A stretch of 64,000 bases of DNA from Paramecium sonneborni. Lineage: Eukaryota > Ciliophora > Oligohymenophorea > Peniculida > Parameciidae. Below the pieces are notes generated by a model. It made no database searches. It saw only the letters and a program-made list of their open reading frames with translations, and was not told where the DNA came from. How positions within the stretch are numbered: the stretch's first letter is position 1; the number at the start of each line of letters is the position of its first letter. A program made the translations under genes and the position numbers. This document shows positions 54,550 to 64,000 of the stretch, piece by piece. Location of the stretch: NCBI GenBank assembly GCA_905182985.1, contig CAJJDN010000004.1:747358-811357 (forward strand), given 5' to 3'.

Positions 54550-56248
54550 ATGAATTATAAATTAACAGAGTGTCTTTAAGGTTAAGATCAGCAACCAGAA
54601 ATAGTAGGGGAATTTATAACTCCAAAAGGAAAACGCAGAGTTTTACATGGATTCTCTAATTAAATAATTGTAGCCAACAAGAACAAATTCATTTCATTGT
54701 CATTTGAAACCAAATTTTAGTTATTAAGAGAATAAGTTGAAGAAAAGTTTAAAGTTGGAAAACCTTTAGGATTATTGATTGAAAGAGAGAATATTTAGCA
54801 TAAAATTAAGTTATTTTCAGATGATATCTAACTTCTGAAAAAATGGAGAGATTATTTAGCAAAATATATAAATTAAAGAGGATTTCATGAAAGTTTTAAA
54901 GCACATCGTAAAATTGGTAAAGGTAATTTTGCATCAGTATATTTGGCTGATCGTTTAGAAGATGAAAGAAGTTTTGCAATAAAAGCATTTTCAAAAGAAG
55001 TAGCCTATGGTTAGGATAAAGGAAAAGTAATATTGCAATTAAATAATAGATGTCTATATTGAATGAAATTTAAGTAATGAGATAACTTGATAGTCATGCA
55101 CTTATAAAATTGCATGAAGTTTATGAAACTGATAATTCCTTATATATGGTACTTGATTTACTTGAAGGAGGTTCATTGTATGATAAAGTAAAAAATAGAC
55201 CATAGTTTAATTCATTTGAAATTGAAATGCTTATATTTACATTATTAGAAGGTTTGTAATAAATGCATTCGAAACATATAATGCATAGAGATTTAAAACC
55301 AGAAAATATATTATTTAGAAAGCCAAAGTAAATGTAAAATATAATGAATCATTAGCAATATTTAGTCAGTTTGTATAGCTGATTTTGGGTTAGCATAAAA
55401 TGCTAATGAATTTCCATATCTTTTTAATAGATGTGGAACACCAGGATTTGTAGCCCCAGAAGTAGTAAATTGTAAAGATGGAGGAAGATATGATCCAATA
55501 TGTGATGTATATAGCTTAGGATTAATATTTTATATTCTGTAAATAATATTTTATTTAATTTTTATAGATTAACTGGTAAACCTGCATTTCCAGGTAAAAG
55601 CTATAATGATGTGTTGGCTAAAAATAGAAAATCTGAAATATCATTTGATGGAGCATTATTTGAGAATGTTCCATAATAAGCATATGATTTATTAAGAAAG
55701 ATGCTAGAAAAAGAACCAAATAAAAGAATCTCTGCTTAATAGGCTCTTGGACATTAATATTTTGGTAGAAGGTTAAAATAGCTTGAAGAAAATGAAGAAT
55801 TCGCCCATAAGTTATAGGAAGAGCATTTAAAGTTTGATAAATAGAGACTAAAATAATTGAGTAATTCACCACTTCATTCACCTTTAATTTCTGCATCATC
55901 GAGATTAAGAAAAGATTGTTCTAATGACAGTTTATATTAAAATAGTCCATTATTAAATGGTCATACTGATTAAATAGGTAATATTGTTTTTTATATTAAA
56001 AAGATTCTCCATTAAATAATGGATTTAATAGTCCATCAGCTTAAGGAAGATAATTAAATAGAGTTGAATAATAATAATAATAGAAACCTTCGCGATTTAG
56101 AGATGTCGATGGAAATAATACTAATGGTTAAGGAAATAATTCAAATTCTAATTCCAAACCTTTTAGTTTAAATTAAAATCCTTTACACAAATATGCAATA
56201 AGAAATGAAATGGCTAGATAGTAAAATAATCAAGAATAAAAATAATGA
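54550..56248 (+). CDS. Ser/Thr protein kinase with N-terminal PH-like domain
   Basis: 530 residues; introns of 23, 28, 29 and 26 nt, exon sum divisible by three. Residues 1-115 look like a PH domain (VGEFITPKGKRRVLHGF, KFISLSFETKF, ending LLKKWRDYLAKYI, the W-containing last helix). The kinase domain follows: KIGKGNFASVYLA, FAIKAFSKE, HRDLKPENILF, IADFGLAQ, GTPGFVAPEVV, YDPICDVYSLGLIFY. All catalytic residues are present. The C-terminal tail (about 130 residues) is Ser/Asn/Gln rich. CAMK/ULK-like in feel, but no EF-hand or calmodulin site is seen; this PH plus kinase layout is common among Paramecium kinases. Its ATG is 9 bp past the NBR1-like stop. Confidence 0.87.
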
Positions 56249-56351
56249 GATCAAGAATTTGAAAATATATTTTATCATTCTAAAATATCGTATTATATTA
56301 ACTTAATTATCAAATTGATAAATAAATATTTATTGTTATAGGATAATTTGA

Positions 56352-56822
56352 ATGCAGAGTAATAAAAAAATAGAATAGAATTTTAATGAACTCTTGTTCC
56401 TTCCACATATTAATAGTAAATCTATAGCGATTAACGATTCTATGAGAAGATAATTAAGTTTGTAATGCAAAGATAACTTTTTATAATTTCTTGTTGTTTA
56501 AAAGGCAGGAAAGGTAAAATTGGTTTGAAATAGGCCTGGTGATGTAGTATTCTTAGAGAAGTTAAAATAACAATATCGATCAGAATTCAAGACTAAACCT
56601 CTATAGATATCAAAATCACATATTTCATATTTAAAGGTAAAAGACGAAAATGAGAAACAACTCAAAAAATAAGCATATCTAGTCTTAAGTGGTCGTAAAA
56701 TGAGATAGTAAACACCTTTGGATGAGTTCATTAAGAAAAGACATGAAAAGAGTATCAATTAGACAGCTTCGCTTGCTGATGGATTTAATACAAAATCAAA
56801 ACTTGATATATTTAACATATGA
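56352..56822 (+). CDS. Small basic protein, 135 aa, unknown
   Basis: ATG 56352 to TGA 56820-56822. Two introns (43 and 20 nt, separated by an 8-nt exon) give 136 codons exactly; the micro-exon is unusual but is the only joint that keeps frame. The protein is hydrophilic and basic: MQSNKKIEQNFNELLF at the start, then GDVVFLEKLKQQYRSEF, KVKDENEKQLKKQAYLVLSG and PLDEFIKKRHEK. No domain recognised; a coiled segment is likely. The kelch-like gene starts 13 bp further on. Confidence 0.45.
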
Positions 56823-56835
56823 ATTATTAATTAAA

Positions 56836-58535
56836 ATGAGTGACAGTATTGATATAAATGATATTATTACATTGAATAGGTATTCCATTTGAATATCAAG
56901 AAACATCTATGGAACTTAATAGTAAAACAAAGAAAGCAAGATGCTTCAAAAACCAGCAGATGATTCAAGTTTGACAATTGATAATATTTTAAAAGGAAAT
57001 TAGTATAGTGATATATTTAAGTTTTAGAGCATTTTATGCTCCAGTCACAATTAAAACAGAATAAGTTAATGAAAATATTGTGGAAGAATCAGCCGAAGAA
57101 AAGACAGACTTTTTTTAAGAAGTATAAATGCTAAGTAAAATCCCTGAAATAACATCTCTCAACTTAATATACAATTACAAGACAATATTTAAGAATGATG
57201 GAATCCCTTATGACGAAGTAAAGAATTTAGATAAAAGTACTAAATTAATCAGTAGAAATAGCAAGAATAAAAAGGAAAGAAAGAGAATAAAGAGGTAGTG
57301 GTACATCAATTGCAAAAGAACCTGTTGTTGTCAAGAAATAATATGTTAGACTCTACAAAAATTAGATATCTAAATTATGTTTCATAACTCCAAAAAGTTT
57401 ATTTCTAACGAGCAAACATTTGGTAAAAAATACGAAATGGGAGAAACATTTAAATCTACAAGATTTTGGAGGTTAAAGACCATCACTGTCGATAGTTTAA
57501 GAGAAAACAACTGGCCGCTTTTACATATATGATAATAAATAAGGAAAAGTTCATATATATAGTTCCGATATGTTAATTAATGACAATAAGGATAAACCAC
57601 TTGTTTCTTTGAATTTAAATGAAGATAAGCCAAGGTAAGATCCCCTTTTATACTTAATTGAATGCGAACATGAATATTAATGGAAAAGTGTTTTACTTGT
57701 TATAGGTGGACATCATCTATAAAGAGGAGAGAAAAAACCTTTAAAAACTATTAAAGTATTTGAGATTAAGCGTAGAGAAGTTACTCTTACACCTGTTCTT
57801 ACCATAACAATGACTAAATCAAGAATGAATCCAATCGTATTTGATTTAATTAAGGATAAAGGATTTATTTGGTAAGATAAGGATAATAGAGATAAAGAAA
57901 AGTTTGATCCTTAACATAGATCAGTAGATTCAAAATATATTTTTTTTATGGGAGGTAACCCACTATTAGAGTATGAAAAAGAAATAAGTTAAGAACTAAT
58001 TGAAGCTAATCAAACTTGTGAATATGTAAGTTTGAAATTAGTTTTAGAACATATTGCTAGAGCAAAATTAGTAATAATTATTTATTATATAGTTTTTTTA
58101 AACTGATTAAGCTAATCTAGGTTTGAATTTCGGTAAATTTTCAATTGTTGATACTCTTACAATAAAATACTAGAATATTGTAGCTACTCAAAAAGTTTAT
58201 AATCATTTTTATAATGCATCTGTCACTAAAATGGTTGATGAAGTTTTTTCATAAAAAGCTTTAATCGTGGTTGGAGGAAATACTTGCTAAACTTTTCAAA
58301 TATAAGCAATATCATTTAAATTAAATGAAATTACTTTAATTGGTTATAATAAACAAATCTCAAATCCTTCTCTTATTCATTCAGCAAGTAATTTGAGGTA
58401 TTTTTTTACATAATTAGATATTTTGAGAAAAAGGTTTGGTATTTTGATGACACAAATAAAAAAGATCCTGTAGTTTTAATGAATATGGATTTTAGAAGAG
58501 ATATAAAAACATCATGTACTTGTTCAATTATGTGA
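56836..58535 (+). CDS. Kelch-type beta-propeller protein
   Basis: ATG 56836 to TGA 58533-58535, with introns of 21, 19 and 20 nt and one or two more that are provisional (about 57190-57260 and 58055-58110). The N-terminal 150 residues are charged. From about 57300 the correct frame reads FITPKSLFLTSKHLV, DFGGQRPSLSIVQEKTTGRFYIYDN, VLLVIGGHHL, IKVFEIKRREVTL, YIFFMGGNPLLEY, VDEVFSQKALIVVGGN, FQIQAISFKLNEITLI and WYFDDTNK. The recurring hydrophobic-GG pattern followed by a Tyr/Phe-rich strand every 50-60 residues indicates kelch repeats, an interaction propeller. All three frames are open for long stretches here, so the first half of the model is less sure than the second. Confidence 0.6.
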
Positions 58536-58574
58536 TTGCTAATAAATTAACATTTTTTAAATTATTTAAATTAA

Positions 58575-59219
58575 ATGTTAAATTTTAAGATTATTTACGA
58601 ATTGTTTATTCAAGCCAAACCTACTCCAAATCCAAATTTTTTGAAATTTATTCCAGGTGGTAAGTAAGTTATGTTAAATGGAACCTATGATTTTACAAGA
58701 CCAAGAGAAGCAAAATGTTCTCCATTAGCTTAAAAACTATTTATGATTGATGGAGTGACTAGAGTATTTTATGGAAAAGATTATATTTCTATATCTAAAA
58801 AAGAAGAAAGCAGATGGGAAGAACTAAAACCATAAATTTTTGAAAATATAATGGAACATTATTAATTAGATTCAGATGGATAAGAAAAACAATTAATTAT
58901 AGATGGTTATAAAGAAAGTTAAGATACTTAAATAAATGAAGATGATTCAGAAGTATTATGTAAATTAAATTAGGCTGTACAATTAATTAAAGAGATAATT
59001 GATACTCGAATAAGACCAACAGTATAAGAAGATGGTGGAGATATTGTATTTAGAGAGTTTGATGAATAAAAAGGGATTGTTCATTTATATATGAAAGGTT
59101 CATGTGCAGGATGTCCTTCATCTTCAGTTACATTAAAAAATGGAATTGAAAGAATGTTGTGTCATTATGTTGCTGAAGTCAAAGAAGTTCTTGCTGAAGA
59201 TTATATGGGTTCTGATTGA
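58575..59219 (+). CDS. NFU1: Iron-sulfur scaffold protein NFU1
   Basis: Intronless, 214 residues, ATG 58575 to TGA 59217-59219. The N-terminal Nfu domain has KPTPNPNFLKFIPG and AKCSPLAQKLFMIDGVTRVF; the C-terminal NifU-like domain has RPTVQEDGGDIVF and the cluster-binding GSCAGCPSSSVTLKNGIE (CxxC, near 59103-59112). This is the complete NFU1 architecture. NFU1 delivers [4Fe-4S] clusters to lipoyl synthase and respiratory complexes in mitochondria. The short N-terminus (MLNFKIIYELFIQ) may act as a brief targeting sequence; no longer presequence is in frame. Confidence 0.96.
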
Positions 59220-59246
59220 GTAATAAGATTTTTTAGTTTAAATAAA

Positions 59247-61709
59247 TCAATCGTCATCTGATTTATATTCTTCTTCCTCTTCATTCATTTCATCAATTTA
59301 ATCATCATTAATTTAATTGCTATACATGGTTCTTATTTCTTAACCTTCTTCTTTTTCATCAAACAATAATTAAAATCTATTGTTTTCTAATAAATTATCA
59401 TAAAAAAGAAGATGTTTTTTATTAGGAGGCCATGATGATGATTCTGGAGGTGGTACCAAAGTGTCTATTGATAATCTTATAATAATTAAATATATAAATA
59501 CCTAAAAGCATTTTCAACCATTGCTGGAATTATTCTACCTAATAATGGAGAACTAAGTTCTAAACACGGATTAGTATTTATTTCTATTAAATAAGGTTTA
59601 AATTTTTCATCAATCATAAAATCTAATCCAAATATTTCGAAATTATAATTTTTCTTATATGGCTCTATCTTATGATAAACAGATTTTATAGCATTTAAAG
59701 TTATCATTTTTAACTATGGATATAAATCTTTATAAAAATCCAAGTGTTCATTACTATGCCACTTGTCTAAATATCTTTAAAATTCTGCAAAAGATAATTT
59801 ATTTCCGTTTTCAAATTTTCCATAAGCTTCACTATATTTCTGTATTGCATCATTTGTCAAATGAACATACTAATTACTCACATCATTGATATTAAATTCT
59901 TCACTAGATGTTCTTAAATAACCTTCTTCATACCAATATGCTCTTATTACATTGTTTAATTAAGTTATCAAAAAATAGCATCTAATATCAAACTTCCTTT
60001 TGTTATATAAAAAAGGTTTTTCAATATACTTTTAAATTAAATAAGTAAAAGGTTTTCCATTAGAATGAGTTTGCCTTTTATTTACAATTCTATGAATTTC
60101 ATTTAAATTTTGGCAAACAATAATTCCATTTCCTCTATTAGTAAATTCTCCTGGTTTTACAATCCAAATACCGTTTCCCTTCCTTATAAATAATTAAATA
60201 TACTTTTCTTTATAATATTCCAAAAATTATGAATATGATTTATCTCTTACTCCTGATACATGAAATGTGACTGGTAAATGTTAAAACAAGTCTTGTTTTG
60301 TCAATTCGTAATACTTTTTCATATTATGAAACATTGCTTTTTTATTACCAAGATGGTAGTTTCTTTCAATATGATTATGAATCTAAATTAATATAATGAT
60401 ATACTTTATCAATATTTTCTATAATTTTTAATCCTCTTTTTTCAGCAAATTTTAAAAAACCTTAAACTGATTTATCTATACTTTTTAGTTCATTAATGTC
60501 CTAATCACTCATTATTTTTTGTAAAGGATCATCAAATTTTCCAAATCTTGAAGTTTTTTTTTACGATTAAGGAGATTATAGTTTTTTTGGTCTTTTTATA
60601 TCAGCTGATATAGTTGATACAGACTTTTTAAAAATTTAGATGGATTCCTTACTCCATTCTTATAGATTCATGTATTAAGGTACTTTAATTTAAGTCCAAA
60701 TAAAATTTAATTCCTTATTTTCTGATTCTTAATTTAATGTCCACCACCATCTTTATTTAAATGTTTCTTTGATCAATAAACTGTTGTTTCCTTTTCCAAC
60801 TTTAAATTATAATTCAATTTAATTATTGGATGGAACTACATAAAAATTGCTTTGTGTTGATACCATAAATAAAAAGTAATGATAATTCAAGAGTTTTATT
60901 TAGAAAAGTTGATCTCTGCTCAAACTTGCGTATTCATTCAATGAAAATCTAAAATTTTAATTATTTCTCATGCTTTATTATGAGACATTTTTAATTTTAC
61001 TTTAAGGGGATTCTCTTCTTCTTTGAACAGATCGTGTAATGCTTTCTCTTATTTCTATAGATTATTTTGTTTATTCCCTTTCCTTTTCTTAAGAATGAGC
61101 TTTAGTTCTTACAAATGATTGTTCTTACAATTTGGAGGCTTTAATTTATAAACCCATAATTGAGATGAAATATTCATTTTCATTATCATTTCGTTTTTAT
61201 TATACTCCTAAAATATTGTTTAATACAGTTTTAGTTTTATTGTTTCCATTGACTTTAGAGAAAGATTTTCTTAAGTCTATTATTATTGTTTTTTTATCTT
61301 CAACAAGATCTGGTTAAGTTCCTAATTAAGTATTTTATAAATTTTAAAATTTATCTATTTTTTGGACGATTGAATCATCATTTTTTGAATCTGAATATGC
61401 TAAACTTACTGTTGTTTCCTTATATAAAGACACTTTTCTCTATTCTTAGATATGAAATTTAATTATACATTCAATTTATTATTTTTTAACTGCTTATAAA
61501 GCTCTAGGTAAAGAGATATGTCTTTAATCATGTTGTCTTTTAGGATATAAATTTTCAACATTTAACTTATTTAATTTGTTTCGTTATAATTAATTGTTTC
61601 TGTAAGATTGTCGAGAAATAAAAGCACTCATTGGATGGACAAGGGTTGGATTGTAAATAGTCTAAAATTATGGAGTAAATGGATAAATGGCTAAATCCTC
61701 TCTATTCAT
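59247..61709 (-). CDS. Tubulin tyrosine ligase-like protein (TTLL), gene C, with long N-terminal region
   Basis: Start CAT 61707-61709, stop TCA 59247-59249; introns of 22 and 26 nt give exactly 805 codons (804 residues). The first 275 residues are Gln/Arg/Ser-rich and disordered, ending SLNEYASLSRD, and are in continuous frame with the ligase; a shorter model starting at 60866 would omit them. The ligase part shows TFKQRWWWTL, KGNGIWIVKPGEFTNRGNGI (ATP-grasp), FDIRCYFLI, FEIFGLDFMIDEKFKPYLIEINTNPCLE and IIPAMVENAF. The C-terminus is acidic (NEEEEEYKSDDD). This is the TTLL family with the RxWW element ahead of the core; it should modify tubulin with glutamate or glycine. It converges with NFU1, 27 bp apart. 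Confidence 0.88.
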
Positions 61710-61953
61710 GTATAATGCAGTAATTAATTTATATATAAAATGATTATAATATTCTATAAAGTCGTTATAATTTTTTGATTTTATTTAAATAATATTAGAA
61801 TATAAAGAAAGAACAACATTTATTGATTGAGAATAAGATATAAATATAAAGAAATTAATAAGATTTCTAATGAAAATTAAATATTTTTAAGTATTTATAG
61901 TAAATGTAATTGTCAATTTAATTTATTTATTTATAGGATTTCTGAAAATTCTA

Positions 61954-64000
61954 ATGAGTGACATAAGTCCAGAGAAAAGGCAAGAAGAATTGGAAATGAC
62001 ATCATAATAAAAAGATAGTGGAATTAATAATTAAATGCTTACAGATCAGTAGGATGAATAATTACAAGAATAATAGCCATTAAATATCTAGGATGGATAA
62101 AATGAACCTTCAATGGTTACAATACCTGAAGAAGAAGAAGAGAAGTTTTATCCTTATTATCATGGTGAGAGGAGTTGGTTTATATCTAAATTAGCATTTG
62201 TGCATCTTACAGAATATTCATTATTTTTGAAGAAAAATGTATTAGATAAGGGACATAAAATTGCAGAGAAACATTTACCAAAATTATCACCTTGGGAAGA
62301 TTTAAAAGAATCAATTAAAGTTTGTTAAAAACAAGTGAAATAAAAAAAAAAAATTACTTGTGGTGATTTAGTGAATATTATATTTTTTGGTTAATTAAAG
62401 TGGATTAGTTTAGGATGTTTCTTTTCATATTTTATGGAAGCTATTGTAAGAAACTGTGTATCAATAGCAATGAGTAAAGTAATTACAAGTGCTTCACAAC
62501 GTGATAAAGATAGTGCATATGGATTCGCTACTTTGTTAGTATTTCTTAATTTACTTTGTTTATTTACAAGACATCATGGTTATAATTTAGCTATGGTTTT
62601 TTCATCAAAAGCAAGAATGACACTTATAAATTTAGTCTACATAAAATTAACTGAATTAAGTGCTTATTCTATAAAAGAAGCAAACATAGGGAAAATCTTA
62701 AATTTAATTTCTGGAGATATAAATTATTTAGAATTTGTATTAATTATGATATTCTAAAGTAGTGTATGTTTTATATCAATTATTTTTGGATCTTATATAT
62801 TATGGGATAGATTTAATGGACCTATTGGAATAATTTCATTAGCTATAATATTCACTGCATATCCTATACAAATAATTTTATAATCTTTTAATTCCAAGAC
62901 ATTAATATCTTCTAAGTAATATTAAGATTAAAGATTAAAACTAACAAATGAACTTATTGAAGGTATCAGACTTATTAAAATGTATGCATGGGAATAAGCA
63001 TTTAATAAAATGATATCGATAATGAGATAAAAGGAATATATTTGTTTATTAAAAATCTCTTTTAGATCAGTCATAGATAGATTATTTAGTTTGATATCCT
63101 AAATTTGGTCAAGTTTTATATTTTTTGTTATATTATATTATGGAAATTTTAGAGAAACAATGAGTGTAGCTGAAATGATTTCAACAATTTAATTACTTAC
63201 ATTTTTTAAGATAAGTTGTGTTTTCATGGTTTCATATGGAATTTAATCAGTAATTCATATAAAGGTATCATTTACAAGAATAGCAACAATATTAAATATT
63301 GAAAATTCAGAAATGACTAATTTAGATTAAATTCATTTGATTTCAGATAATACAAACAATTAATCATAAAATTATACTGGACCTAGAATTTAACTTTAAA
63401 ATTTTACATCATATTGGACTAGTAAAGTAATAGAGACTACAAAACCAGTTCTTAAGAATTTAACATTAAATATATAAGCAGGAGAAGCATGGGCTTTTAT
63501 TGGAAAAGTAGGTTGTGGTAAATCAACTCTTTTAAGTGCTTTTTTATATGAAATTCCTGCATATAAAGGATCATTCAAAATTGATGGTTAAGAAGCAAAT
63601 AAAGGTGCCTTAACTATAGCATATGTTGAATAAGAACCTTTTATATTTCCAGATACAATAAGAAGGAATATTTTATTTGGAAGACCATATGATAAAATAT
63701 TATATTAAAAAGTTTTACATGCTTCTTAATTGGAAGCAGATTTATCTTTAATGAAATTTTAAGATCATACAGAAATAGGGGAAAGAGGTACTACATTATC
63801 TGGTGGTCAGAAAGCTAGATTATCTTTGGCTAGAGCTTTATATTAATAAGCAGATTTATATTTGTTTGATGATCCTTTATCTGCTGTAGATGCTAGTGTT
63901 GCCAAAAATATCTTTCATATGGCTATCAAAGAATTTATTTTTGATTATTAAATTCAAAAAAATCCATCAAAGAAAAAACCTATTGTTATTTTAGTTACTC
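61954..64000 (+). CDS. ABCC/MRP-type ABC transporter (3' end outside window)
   Basis: ATG 61954, no intron in the visible part, open to the window edge (about 682 residues). The N-terminus is Gln/Glu-rich and soluble. TMD1 begins near 62130 (SWFISKLAFVHLTEYS, SPWEDLKESIKVC) with helices at VFLNLLCLF, SVCFISIIFGSYILW and ISLAIIFTAYPIQIIL. ELIEGIRLIKMYAWEQAF is the typical ABCC coupling region. NBD1 has Walker A GKVGCGKSTLL (near 63507), IAYVEQEPFIFPDTIRRNILFG, signature LSGGQKARLSLARALY and Walker B LYLFDDPLSAVD. Walker B carries Asp in place of the catalytic Glu (DD), the usual ABCC NBD1 state. It exports organic anions or similar; the second half is not visible. Confidence 0.95.

Noticed and set aside
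61132..61317. Plus-strand ORF MEALIYKPII...
   Set aside because: Antisense to the N-terminal region of TTLL gene C, which is in continuous frame with the ligase core.

Overview
The window is nuclear DNA of a ciliate, most likely Paramecium or a close oligohymenophorean relative. Genes only read through when TAA and TAG are taken as glutamine and TGA as the sole stop. They are cut by tiny GT..AG introns, mostly 19-36 nt, and the DNA is very A+T rich. Most conventional ORFs therefore look like fragments; the models here were rebuilt by hand under the ciliate code, and several were checked by exon sums that divide exactly by three.

Layout. 0-3 kb: 3' end of a membrane protein gene and three small genes. 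3.2-5 kb: a calcium-dependent protein kinase. 5.2-10.4 kb: three tandem membrane-anchored purple-acid-phosphatase-like genes, the middle one stripped of its metal ligands. 10.5-20.1 kb, all minus strand: BBS2, a coiled-coil/DUSP/AZUL/HECT ubiquitin ligase, a J-domain protein and a two-pore channel. 20.1-26.8 kb: sparse, with a decayed surface-protein fragment, a small ORF, ZMAT2/SNU23, a PLP-binding protein and a 3.4-kb gene-poor stretch. 26.8-38.3 kb: a BRCT protein, a TTLL ligase, a copine, a small gene, a membrane HATPase protein, a PP2C phosphatase and a second TTLL. 38.4-46.7 kb: RPB7, a small ORF, an ABCA transporter and a PPP4R1-like HEAT protein. 47.9-53.2 kb: a very large TmcB-like membrane protein. 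53.3-64 kb: an NBR1-like autophagy receptor, a protein kinase, a small gene, a kelch-like protein, NFU1, a third TTLL and the start of an ABCC transporter.

There is no operon logic, but themes recur. Cilia and tubulin modification are represented by three TTLL genes and BBS2. Calcium and membrane signalling appear in the CDPK, TPC, copine and HATPase protein. Ubiquitin and autophagy appear in the HECT ligase and the NBR1-like protein. Packing is extreme: several tandem genes have 9-13 bp between one stop and the next start, and some divergent start codons are 12-26 bp apart. No tRNA, rRNA, CRISPR array or intact transposon was recognised.
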